Part shown: piece by piece, positions 6,790 through 13,396 of the stretch
How the letters are laid out: every line of letters starts with the position of its first letter
Numbering within the stretch: position 1 is the stretch's first letter
Assembly (NCBI GenBank): GCA_023392975.1
Contig: JAEWNA010000210.1
Span: 1-13,396, forward strand
DNA from: Pseudomonadota bacterium
GTDB lineage: Bacteria > Pseudomonadota > Gammaproteobacteria > Xanthomonadales > Xanthomonadaceae
Reading direction: 5' to 3'
DNA length: 13,396 bases
Notes under the pieces: generated by a model
Told to the model about the DNA's origin: nothing
Seen by the model: the letters and a program-made list of their open reading frames with translations, nothing else
Database searches by the model: none
Position numbers and translations under genes: made by a program

Positions 6790-6975
6790 ATGACCACTGA
6801 CGCGAAAGACGCGACACCCACGCTCGTCGTGGCGATCGAACGCGGCCATGACGGCTCCGGCCTGCGTGAAACCGGCGAAAAGTTCTACGTCCCGGCGTGG
6901 CGGCTGTCCGACGGCTCCACGTGGTTCGAGGCCGTTCCGGTCGAAGCGCCGGTCGAGAAGCCGGCCAAGAAGTAA
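6790..6975 (+). CDS. Small hypothetical protein after the capsid genes (61 aa)
   Basis: The product has an acidic start, a beta-like core (TLVVAIERGHDGSGLRETGE, KFYVPAWRLSDGSTWFEAV) and a Pro/Lys tail, APVEKPAKK. The core pattern, with a short strand, a Gly-rich turn, GE-x-F-x-V-P and W-F-E-x-V, resembles short phage proteins often found after cement or coat genes; I know of no established function. There is no signal peptide or membrane segment. It has a strong ribosome site and is followed within 6 bases by a stable hairpin, so it appears to be the last gene of the capsid module. It might be a minor decoration or neck protein, but that is a guess from position. Confidence 0.7.
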   Translation: MTTDAKDATPTLVVAIERGHDGSGLRETGEKFYVPAWRLSDGSTWFEAVPVEAPVEKPAKK

Positions 6976-6981
6976 GGCACG

Positions 6982-7007
6982 AGCGGGGCGGCTTCGGTCG
7001 CCCCGCT
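6982..7007 (+). terminator. UUCG-tetraloop hairpin between capsid and tail genes
   Basis: An 11-base-pair stem (6982-6992 with 6997-7007, one G-U wobble) is capped by a TTCG loop closed by C-G, the exceptionally stable cUUCGg tetraloop. Only TTCT follows, not a long T tract, so termination would be weak or partial. It fills the 48-base gap after the capsid module. Likely roles are attenuating read-through into the less-needed tail genes or protecting the 3' end of capsid mRNA. The ribosome site for the next gene starts 4 bases after the stem. Confidence 0.7.
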
Positions 7008-7010
7008 TCT

Positions 7011-7014
7011 GGAG
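7011..7014 (+). promoter_or_regulatory. Ribosome binding site for the tail tubular protein A gene
   Basis: GGAG lies 9 bases upstream of ATG 7024 and directly after the hairpin. Hairpin folding could influence its access. Confidence 0.55.
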
Positions 7015-7023
7015 ACCCGCGCG

Positions 7024-7665
7024 ATGAATCAGGTGGACGTCTGCAATCTGGCGCTCAGCCGGATCGGGCATGGCGCGTCTTCGGCGATCGTGTCCCTCGA
7101 AGATGCCTCCGAGGCAGCGCGATGCTGCAAGCGCGTATTCGCCTCGACCATGCAGGAAGTGCTGGAGGAGTTCAACTGGTCGTGGGCGAAGGGCGTCGTC
7201 GCACTGTCGCTGTCGACTGAGACGGTGCCCGGCTACACCTACGTCTACGCCTACCCCGCGGATTGCCTGACGATCCGCGGCATCTCGGCGGACGGCTACA
7301 ACCCGACGAGGAGCCCGCGGTACAAGGCGCCGTTCGAGGTCGTGGCCGCCAGCAACGGCGAGTCGCGCCTGATTGCGACCGACCTGCAGAACGCCGTCGC
7401 GTTCGTGACCCGCGACATCAAGAATCCGGCCTTTGCCACGAACCTTTTCTGCCAGGCGCTCGCGTGGCGCCTCGCGAAGGAGCTCGCGCTCGGGCTGAAG
7501 GCAAACCCACAGATGGCCCAGTCGGCAGAACAGGAATACCTGATCGCCGTATCGAAGGCCGTCTCGGCGAATGAGTTGGAACAGACCCCGGACACCCCGG
7601 AGGATCCGGAAGACGTCCAGCAGTACGCCGGAACCGCAATGGCTGGGTGGCAGCTGTGGCAGTAA
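7024..7665 (+). CDS. Tail tubular protein A (gp11-like gatekeeper)
   Basis: This 213-residue protein should form the ring below the portal that seals packaged DNA and receives the nozzle. The N-terminus VDVCNLALSRIGHGASSAIVSL is the hallmark of the T7 gp11/tail tubular A family, followed by the usual acidic-Ala helix with Cys and EVLEEFNWSWAKG at 46-58. YVYAYPADCLTIRGI at about 73-87 and a later FCQALAWRLAKELA helix also fit. The tail of the protein (TPDTPEDPEDVQQY) is acidic and Pro-rich. Length is normal for the family. It is the first gene after the capsid hairpin and overlaps the start of the nozzle gene. Confidence is high. Confidence 0.9.
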   Translation: MNQVDVCNLALSRIGHGASSAIVSLEDASEAARCCKRVFASTMQEVLEEFNWSWAKGVVALSLSTETVPGYTYVYAYPADCLTIRGISADGYNPTRSPRYKAPFEVVAASNGESRLIATDLQNAVAFVTRDIKNPAFATNLFCQALAWRLAKELALGLKANPQMAQSAEQEYLIAVSKAVSANELEQTPDTPEDPEDVQQYAGTAMAGWQLWQ

Positions 7666-8804
7666 TCCTGCAGCCGTCGTTCGGCGGTGGCGAGTACGAT
7701 CCCGGGCTTTGGGGCCGGCAGGATCTCGGCCGCTACGGCATCAGCGGCCGGCTGGTCAAGAACTGGATCGTGCGGCCGACTGGCGGGCTTGAGCGCCGTC
7801 CCGGGACTCGCTTCATTGGCGAGGTAAAGGACTCGACGAGGCCCGTACGATTCATGCGCTTCAGTATCAGCGAGACGCTGGCGTACCTCTGCGTCTTCAA
7901 CGCCGGCGTTGTCCAGTTCGTCTACCGCGGCGCATTCGTCACGTCTGGCGGCGTTCGCGTTGAGGTTCCTCACACGTACCTGGACGCCGAGCTTCCAGAC
8001 ATCCGATTCACGCAGTCCGCGGATACGATGTTCCTCGTCCATTCCGCCCACTCTCCACGTTTCCTCAAGAGGACAAGCGCGACTAGCTTCGCGCTGTCCG
8101 ATCTCACTACGCGTGAGGGTCCATTTCGGACGATCAACTCAGACCAAGCGCTGAAATTCGCTGCCTCGGCGAAAACCGGTACTGTTACCATAGAGTCAAA
8201 CTTCGACATCTTCACGCCAGCCCTTGTCGGATCGCTCGTCTATCTTGAACCCGAGGCGCTCGGCATCGTCAAGCCATGGGTACAGGGAGAGCGAACTCCC
8301 AGCCTGACGACCGGCTCGTACCGCAAGAGTGACGGCAAGGTCTACAAGGCGACGACGGTATCGATTCCGAGCGGGACGGGGGCGTACTGCGAGACCGGGA
8401 ATGTGCGCCCGACGCATGAGGCGGGGCGGGAGTGGGATGGTCCCGGCGATCAGCGCACCTTCGACACGATCAACTATCGGGTCGGTGTCGAGTGGGAGTA
8501 TTCCCATTCCGGCTACGGCATCGTCGAAATCACCGCATATACCGATGCGCAGCATGTCACTGGAGTAGTCAGGAAGACACTGCCCGATCAGGTGGTCGGC
8601 GGGTTCGGCACGCCTGCGAATAGCTGGACATTCAGCGGTGATAGTTCGACCAAGGTGTTCTCGATCACCGGGGCGGTGAGTACGTCGAACTGGAACTACG
8701 CGGTCAGGATCAACGGTTCGCCGGTGCAAAGCGATCCGAACTATGTTCCTCCTGGCGGCGGGACTGGTAGCAACAATCCGTACGCAGACGAGCTGCTGCC
8801 ATGA
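7647..8804 (+). CDS. Tail nozzle (tail tubular protein B), N-terminal part
   Basis: This 385-residue ORF matches the first half of podovirus nozzle proteins: QPSFGGGEYDPGLWGRQDLG at 9-28, NWIVRPTGGLERRPGTRFIGE at 39-59, ELPDIRFTQSADTMFLVHSAH at 115-135 and SGYGIVEITAYT at 288-299. Residues about 223-265 (SYRKSDGKVYKATT... PTHEAGREWDG) look like a small carbohydrate-binding-type insert. From W327 it enters a beta-sandwich module (WTFSGDSSTKVFSI... YAVRING) that is not finished: the frame stops after NNPYADELLP and the rest appears in the next ORF. The start is a GTG at 7647; a GTG at 7656 overlaps less and would give a more usual N-terminus, MAVILQPSF. It is truncated relative to the family, by a natural split or a frameshift. 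Confidence 0.85.
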   Translation: MAAVAVILQPSFGGGEYDPGLWGRQDLGRYGISGRLVKNWIVRPTGGLERRPGTRFIGEVKDSTRPVRFMRFSISETLAYLCVFNAGVVQFVYRGAFVTSGGVRVEVPHTYLDAELPDIRFTQSADTMFLVHSAHSPRFLKRTSATSFALSDLTTREGPFRTINSDQALKFAASAKTGTVTIESNFDIFTPALVGSLVYLEPEALGIVKPWVQGERTPSLTTGSYRKSDGKVYKATTVSIPSGTGAYCETGNVRPTHEAGREWDGPGDQRTFDTINYRVGVEWEYSHSGYGIVEITAYTDAQHVTGVVRKTLPDQVVGGFGTPANSWTFSGDSSTKVFSITGAVSTSNWNYAVRINGSPVQSDPNYVPPGGGTGSNNPYADELLP

Positions 8805-10438
8805 CCCAAGGCTGGAATATCGACGCATCAGCGGACACGATCACGTTCAACGATGCGCCGCCCGCTGGAACCAACAACATCGAGGTCATTGAGCGCGCTA
8901 CTGCGGACATCAATGCCACGTCAGTCTGGGCGCTCGGCGCCTGGAATGCCGCCTACGGGTATCCGTCTACTGTCGAGTTCTACGACGACCGCCTCGGGTT
9001 CGCAGCGACGGTCTCGCAGCCGCAAACGCTGTGGTTCTCTCGGATTGGCGACTACACGATGTTCGGGAAGGCGACGCCGATCGCCGATGACGATGCGTTC
9101 TCGGCCACAATGAATGCCCGACAGCTCAACAAGATCAATGCGCTCATCCCGAAGCAGGATCTCCTTGTCGCGACCACGGGCGGCATCTGGAAGGTAGGCA
9201 GCGGCAGTTCCGATGCGCTGACACCGACCACCGTAAGCGCCCGGCCTCAGCCATCCGTTGGCGCGAGCGCACTGTCGCCGCTCGATGTTGGCGAGACGGC
9301 AATCTACCAGACGCATCTCGGTGGAGAGGTACGCGATCTCGCCTACGTTTTCGAGAGCGATGGCTATGCTGGTTCTGACCTGACGGCCTTCGCTTCCCAT
9401 CTCGTGAAGGGCTACAGCCTGACTGCATGGGCGTGGAACCCTGGGCCATGGTCCGCGGCTTTCGTTGCGCGCGACGATGGCGCCCTGCTGACGCTGACGT
9501 ACAAGCGGGAGCATCAGGTCGTCGCCTGGGCCCGTCACGGCCTCTCCGGAGACGTGATCGACTCGGAAGCCATCCCCGAGGATGGTGGATACGGCAGCTA
9601 CGTCTGCGTCGAGCGCGTGATCGGTGGCGTGACGAAACGCTACGTCGAGCGTGTGGCCGACCCGGTCTATACCGATCGCAGGCTCGAATGCGGGGTCGAC
9701 TCCGCGCTCACCTACGACGGGCGCAACACAACGGCGACGACACTGACGCTGACCGGTGGCGCTGAACCGGGCGCCGAGGTCGTCATCACGGCGTCGTCTG
9801 GCATCTTCGGCACCTCGAATGTCGGCGACGAGATCGTTCTCGACTACGACGGCACGCCATGCCGGATTCAGATCCTTTCCCGCGACAGCTCCACCGTCGT
9901 GCGCGGGATCGCCTCGCGCGCACTAGTGACCGCCGACCTGACGCCGGGGACGAGCTGGGCGCTCGCCGTCGACACGCTGTCCGGTGCCGGCCATCTCGAA
10001 GGCCTCACGGTGCAGGTGGGCGGCGATGGCATGGACTTCGGGACTTACACGGTGAGCGGAGGCGCCATCACGCTCCGGCAGCCGGCCGTGATCGCGACGC
10101 TCGGCATCCCGTTCGATGCGGATTTCGAGTCTCTGGACATGGCGCTCGTCGGCGGCGAGTCCGTCGCCAACCGCCGCAAGATCGTGCGCGAGGTGGGGGT
10201 GCTGCTGTACTCCACGTCGACGCTCAAGGTCAGTGGCAGCGGGTTCGCGACGATGGACGAGATCCCGGCGCGCGATGTTGACACGTCGATGTCTGTCCCG
10301 CCGGAGCTTCGGACGGAATGGGTTTCCGTTCCGGTCGACAGCATGTGGATCAAGAATCCGCGCATCTACCTGCGCGCATCGGGGCCGTACGGCGCCCGGG
10401 TGCTGGCGATCGAGCCGAAGGTCGAGTTCGGCACGTGA
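8801..10438 (+). CDS. Tail nozzle (tail tubular protein B), C-terminal part
   Basis: This 545-residue ORF is the second half of the nozzle. Residues 1-33 (ending TITFNDAPPAG and IEVIERA) read as the missing end of the beta module begun in the previous ORF. Then come family blocks: AYGYPSTVEFYDDRLGFAAT at 51-70, QPQTLWFSRIGDYTMF at 73-88, DLLVATTGGIWKVG, LTLTYKREHQVVAWARHGLSG, and near the C-terminus SGAGHLEGLTVQVGGDG with a late GIPFDADFESL. The frame differs by -1 from its partner and begins in an ATGA overlap with poor ribosome-site support. As two chains they would have to assemble together; as one they would make a normal-type nozzle of about 930 residues. Function is confident, gene structure is not. 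Confidence 0.85.
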   Translation: MTQGWNIDASADTITFNDAPPAGTNNIEVIERATADINATSVWALGAWNAAYGYPSTVEFYDDRLGFAATVSQPQTLWFSRIGDYTMFGKATPIADDDAFSATMNARQLNKINALIPKQDLLVATTGGIWKVGSGSSDALTPTTVSARPQPSVGASALSPLDVGETAIYQTHLGGEVRDLAYVFESDGYAGSDLTAFASHLVKGYSLTAWAWNPGPWSAAFVARDDGALLTLTYKREHQVVAWARHGLSGDVIDSEAIPEDGGYGSYVCVERVIGGVTKRYVERVADPVYTDRRLECGVDSALTYDGRNTTATTLTLTGGAEPGAEVVITASSGIFGTSNVGDEIVLDYDGTPCRIQILSRDSSTVVRGIASRALVTADLTPGTSWALAVDTLSGAGHLEGLTVQVGGDGMDFGTYTVSGGAITLRQPAVIATLGIPFDADFESLDMALVGGESVANRRKIVREVGVLLYSTSTLKVSGSGFATMDEIPARDVDTSMSVPPELRTEWVSVPVDSMWIKNPRIYLRASGPYGARVLAIEPKVEFGT

Positions 10439-10905
10439 AGGCTGCTGTCCGCGGCGCTGTCGAGTCCGATATCGCTGCGATCCTGGCTGACCTGCGGCCA
10501 TCCGATGCGGCGGAGATGGCCGCCCTCGGGACGACGGCTGAAGACGCGATGCGCATGGGCCTGTCGATGTCCGACTGGGCCATGACCGGGACGCTGGACG
10601 GCGAGCCGGTGTGCATGTTCGGTGTCGCGCCGCAGAACTACCTGCTTGGGTTCGGGACGCCGTGGATGCTCGCGACGACGAGGATCGAGTCGTCGCAGGT
10701 CGCGTTCCTGCGCGCTTGCCGGCCAGTCGTGCAGCGCATGCTCGAGACGTATCCGTCCCTGTCCAACGTCGTACACGCCGACAACGCGATGGCGATCCGC
10801 TGGCTGCGCTGGCTCGGCTTCACCTTCCACATCAATGCCAATGGCTCGCCGGCGACGTTCGTCGTCAACGATGAGCCATTCCACCTCTTTGCCATGGGGT
10901 CTTGA
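10435..10905 (+). CDS. Gp13-family internal virion protein, GNAT-like
   Basis: This 156-residue protein matches the phage Gp13-type family (DUF2833-like): VRGAVESDIAAILADLRPSD at the start, EDAMRMGLSMS at 36-46, LDGEPVCMFGVAP at 54-66, TPWMLAT at 75-81, FLRACRPVVQRMLETYPSLSN at 91-111 and NAMAIRWLRWLGF at 117-129. These blocks follow a GNAT acetyltransferase layout, with the N-A-x-A-x-R-W-L-x-x-L-GF helix typical of that fold. Whether it has catalytic activity or only a structural role is unknown. The T7 counterpart is gp13, needed for assembly of infective particles. I chose GTG 10435, which overlaps the nozzle stop as GTGA. An upstream in-frame ATG at 10318 adds 39 Arg-rich residues wholly inside the nozzle gene and is unlikely. 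Confidence 0.82.
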   Translation: MKAAVRGAVESDIAAILADLRPSDAAEMAALGTTAEDAMRMGLSMSDWAMTGTLDGEPVCMFGVAPQNYLLGFGTPWMLATTRIESSQVAFLRACRPVVQRMLETYPSLSNVVHADNAMAIRWLRWLGFTFHINANGSPATFVVNDEPFHLFAMGS

Positions 10906-10907
10906 GC

Positions 10908-11456
10908 ATGTGCTCTCCAGCCGCAGCGTTTTGGGCCATTTCTCTCGCGGTCACTGCCTACAGTGGCGTGCGACAGGCAAACGCGGAAAAGGCGTCAGGC
11001 CAATACCAGGCCGAAGTCGCCAAGCAGAACGCCGACCTCAACGACCTGCGCGCGACGCAGGCGGCCACAATTGGATCGATCCAGGAGGACCAGCACCGGG
11101 CGAAGGTCCGGCAGATGGTCGGTGCGCAGCGCGCGCAGTACGGGGCGAACGGTATCGATCTGTCTTCTGGCGTCGTGCAGGACATGACCGACCAGACGAC
11201 GACGATGGGCGAAACCGACGCACTGACGATCCGCTACAACGCCATGAATGAGGCGTGGGGTTATCGGACGCAGGCGGTGAACGACCGCAACGAAGGCCGG
11301 TTCGCGAAGTGGGCCGGACGGCAGAAGGCGACCGGGACTTACCTCTCGACGGCTTCCAGCCTCGCAAGCCAAGGGTACGGCGGGTATTCCAACGGCATGT
11401 TCGGCGGCGGCGGCGCAACCAAGTCTGGCGGAACGAACATCAAGGGGTACGGCTGA
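10908..11456 (+). CDS. Internal virion protein, gp14-like
   Basis: This 182-residue protein begins MCSPAAAFWAISLAVTAYSG, a short hydrophobic N-terminal segment, followed by a Gln/Ala-rich coiled-coil-like helix (about 25-75). It then has the family signature AQYGANGIDLSSGVV at 76-90 and ETDALTIRYNAMNEAWGYR at 102-120, and a Gly/Ser-rich end. This matches the internal virion proteins equivalent to T7 gp14, which are ejected first and insert in the outer membrane to form the DNA channel. The hydrophobic N-terminus suits that role. ATG 10908 is two bases after the previous stop; a TTG at 10902 in the same frame is less likely. The gene lies between the gp13-like and transglycosylase genes, the usual order. 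Confidence 0.85.
   Translation: MCSPAAAFWAISLAVTAYSGVRQANAEKASGQYQAEVAKQNADLNDLRATQAATIGSIQEDQHRAKVRQMVGAQRAQYGANGIDLSSGVVQDMTDQTTTMGETDALTIRYNAMNEAWGYRTQAVNDRNEGRFAKWAGRQKATGTYLSTASSLASQGYGGYSNGMFGGGGATKSGGTNIKGYG
11442..11447 (+). promoter_or_regulatory. Ribosome binding site for the internal core transglycosylase gene
   Basis: AAGGGG lies 10 bases before ATG 11458, within the end of the gp14-like gene. It supports that start, which is one base past the previous stop. Confidence 0.5.
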
Positions 11457-11457
11457 G

Positions 11458-13396
11458 ATGGCTCGCATCCCGACCTACGATGCGCCGCAGGTGCAGGCGA
11501 ACGTCCTGCCTGGCGTTCGTATCTCCGATGCGCCGGCTCGCAGTATCGAAGCGGCTGGCAGTGCGATCTCGCAGGGACTTGGGAGCGTCGCCAACGTCTT
11601 CGGTGACATGGCGAAGGCCGAGCAGGAGAAGTCGAACCGCGCTGCGCAGATGGAGATCGACAACCAGCTGAGTGCGCTGGAGAACGAGACGCTGTATGAC
11701 CCGACGACGGGCCTGCTGGGGACAAGCGGCAAGGACGCGATCAACGTCGTCGAGAAGTTCACCCCGCAGTGGCAGGACCGGCAGTCGAAGATCATCGCCG
11801 GCGCGCCGCCGCAGATCCGCCAGTGGGCGCAGGCGCAGGCGGACAACCGCCGGCAGCAGGCGACGCAGACCCTCATGCGCCACTCGATGCAGGAGGGGCA
11901 CAAGTACGCGGTGTCGCAGTCCGACGCGATGCTCGCGAACGCCGAACAGGCGGCGACGCTGAACTACCTCGACCCCGCACGCGTGGACGAGGAGGCCGCG
12001 CGGGCGATGGTCGCGGCCGACACGCGGAACAAGCTGGACGGCGGCGACGAGGCCACTGGCGCTACGCTGCGGCAGGCGGCGTCCAGCCGCGTCTACGGAG
12101 CCGTGCTGGCGCGGAAGACCGCGGAGGACCCGCATCAGGCCGCAGTGTACCTGGAGACGATCCGCGACCGACTGACGCCCGACGACCTCATCCGCGCCGA
12201 GAGCACGCTGCGGCCGGTGCTGACGGATGCGAACGCGGGTGCGTGGCTGCAGGCGGCCATCAGCGGGCAGCCCGAGGTCGCCGGCGCTATTCCGGTGGCC
12301 GGCGCCGCCACCTCCCTCAAGCAGGCCGAGGACATCGCCCGCGGCTCGATTGGCCGCACGATCGGGCTGGAGTCCGGCGGCAAGGCCGATGCGCGCAACC
12401 CGAACAGCAGCGCCACCGGTGCGGCCCAGTTCATCGACAAAACGTGGATCACGGTGCTGTCCAGCGCCCGGCCGGACCTCGTGGCCGGCAAGTCGCGCGC
12501 CGAGATCCTCGCGATGCGCAACGACCCGGCCCTGTCCCGCCAGATGGCCGAAGCCTACGCCGTCGAGAACGCCCGCGGGCTGTTCCAGTCCGGCCTGCCG
12601 GTGACGCCGCAGACGGTCTACATGGCCCATCACTTCGGCCTCGGCGGCGCCCGGCTGCTGCTGCAGGCCGACCCGGGGACGAAGGTCTCGGCGGTGCTGC
12701 CGGCGAGCGTGGTCTCGGCGAACCCCTACCTGCGTGACAAGACGGTCGGCGAGTTGATCGCGAACCACCAGCGGCGGGCGGGGGAGCAGGCCGGCACGAA
12801 CGTAGCCCAGCCGGCGCATTCCGGGGCGGTTACCCCCGCCCGCAACGCCGACGGCTCCGTCAACTGGGGCGAGGTCGAGAAGCGGGCAATGGAGATCCCG
12901 AATCCGCTGCTGCGCGACGCCGTACTGTCCCGCGCCCGGTCCATGTCGGCGATCGAGAACAACGCGCGCGAGGAGGCGGACAAGCAGCGAGGCATGCGGG
13001 TGTATCAGGCGATCAACACCGATCCGAGCATGCCCTTGGCGCGCGCCCTGTCGCCGGCCGACTACGCATCCGTCGCCGCGGCCGGGAAGCTGCCGGCGCT
13101 GGAGTCCTACCGCAAGAACATGATCGAGGGTGGACAGCGACAGGACGACTACGCGCTCGTCGACACCCTCTACCGCGAGGCCGCCCTGAGCCCGGCGACA
13201 TTCGGGCGGCGCGACATCGCAGGCCTTGCCGACCGCCTGTCGACGCCGACGCTCACGCGGCTGCTGGACATGCAGGAGAAGGCCAAAAAGCCGGAGGAGA
13301 CGGCAGATTGGGCTACAGCAGAACAGAGGATGGAGAATCTGTTTCGCATGTCCGGCGTCGGCCATGAAAAAGACGCAGCAGGCGATGGGTCGAAGG
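11458..13396 (+). CDS. Internal virion core protein with lytic transglycosylase domain (partial, runs off the window)
   Basis: The frame stays open from ATG 11458 to the window end, giving at least 646 residues with no stop. The N-terminus (MARIPTYDAPQVQANVLPG) and a long helical Gln/Ala-rich section to about residue 270 are typical of podovirus internal core proteins. Residues about 290-420 form a soluble-lytic-transglycosylase-like domain: IGLESGGKADARNPNSSATG with probable catalytic E305, then AAQFIDKTW and, at 388-394, YMAHHFG. It should be ejected and cut peptidoglycan to let DNA through. The rest is helical and charged. It is equivalent to T7 gp16 in role, but the enzyme domain is internal rather than at the N-terminus. 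The C-terminus is outside the window. Confidence 0.88.
   Translation, partial: MARIPTYDAPQVQANVLPGVRISDAPARSIEAAGSAISQGLGSVANVFGDMAKAEQEKSNRAAQMEIDNQLSALENETLYDPTTGLLGTSGKDAINVVEKFTPQWQDRQSKIIAGAPPQIRQWAQAQADNRRQQATQTLMRHSMQEGHKYAVSQSDAMLANAEQAATLNYLDPARVDEEAARAMVAADTRNKLDGGDEATGATLRQAASSRVYGAVLARKTAEDPHQAAVYLETIRDRLTPDDLIRAESTLRPVLTDANAGAWLQAAISGQPEVAGAIPVAGAATSLKQAEDIARGSIGRTIGLESGGKADARNPNSSATGAAQFIDKTWITVLSSARPDLVAGKSRAEILAMRNDPALSRQMAEAYAVENARGLFQSGLPVTPQTVYMAHHFGLGGARLLLQADPGTKVSAVLPASVVSANPYLRDKTVGELIANHQRRAGEQAGTNVAQPAHSGAVTPARNADGSVNWGEVEKRAMEIPNPLLRDAVLSRARSMSAIENNAREEADKQRGMRVYQAINTDPSMPLARALSPADYASVAAAGKLPALESYRKNMIEGGQRQDDYALVDTLYREAALSPATFGRRDIAGLADRLSTPTLTRLLDMQEKAKKPEETADWATAEQRMENLFRMSGVGHEKDAAGDGSK

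Noticed and set aside
5633..6817. Long - strand open frame opposite coat and cement genes
   Set aside because: It spans two well-identified + strand genes and their gap and has the Arg/Asp-rich composition of a GC shadow.
8771..8804. Programmed -1 frameshift site joining the two nozzle ORFs
   Set aside because: I looked for an X-XXY-YYZ slippery heptamer in the only stretch where both frames are open and saw none, nor an evident downstream pseudoknot. Recoding remains possible but is unsupported by the sequence.
10318..10434. Upstream extension of the Gp13-family gene
   Set aside because: The added residues are Arg-rich and entirely inside the nozzle gene; the GTGA overlap start at 10435 matches the family N-terminus.
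11440..13365. A 641-codon open frame on the - strand
   Set aside because: It lies exactly opposite the transglycosylase gene, whose + strand frame is open to the window end and has clear domain motifs. The antisense product is Arg/Leu/Gly-rich with no recognisable domain, typical of a frame left open by high GC content.
1..13396. tRNA genes, CRISPR arrays, insertion sequences, integrase or attachment site, reverse transcriptase, defence genes
   Set aside because: None seen on either strand on reading; essentially all sequence is occupied by virion genes.

Overview
The window is a structural-gene cluster from a tailed double-stranded DNA phage or prophage with a short, T7-type tail (podovirus). 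All genes lie on the + strand and most are packed stop-to-start. GC content is high: hand counts give about 57% in part of terL, 65% in part of the portal gene and 72% in part of the last gene. This fits a high-GC proteobacterial host such as Burkholderiales or Xanthomonadales, but that is inference, because no host gene, tRNA or attachment site is present.

Layout: (1) 1-256, two very small ORFs of unknown function. (2) 259-2210, DNA packaging: small terminase, then large terminase with intact ATPase and nuclease motifs. (3) 2220-5193, a small conserved-type protein starting MCS, a T7-type portal (head-tail connector), a Bbp19-like protein and a scaffold. (4) 5225-6975, major capsid protein of the GP7 type, a Bbp16-like cement protein and a 61-residue protein. 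(5) 6982-7007, a strong UUCG-capped hairpin in the only non-coding gap holding recognisable structure. (6) 7024-10438, tail tube: a gp11-like tubular protein A and a nozzle (tubular protein B) that is split into two overlapping ORFs. (7) 10435-13396, ejection proteins: a Gp13-family GNAT-like protein, a gp14-like internal virion protein and a lytic-transglycosylase core protein that runs off the window.

How they work together: the terminase docks on the portal and pumps DNA into a procapsid built from coat and scaffold and stabilised by the cement protein. The gatekeeper and nozzle then close the neck to form the stubby tail. The gp13/gp14/transglycosylase set would sit inside the head and be ejected to carry DNA across the cell envelope. 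The Bbp16, Bbp19 and GP7-type genes together recall Bordetella phage BPP-1. Translation signals differ by module: scaffold, coat, cement and the 61-residue gene have clear Shine-Dalgarno sites, while many others start in ATGA or GTGA overlaps with the gene before.

Most noteworthy: the nozzle gene is divided at an ATGA overlap in the middle of what looks like one beta-sandwich domain. I found no defence system, reverse transcriptase, CRISPR array or insertion sequence. Apart from the split nozzle, the small 5' ORFs and the hairpin, this is a conventional podovirus virion cluster.
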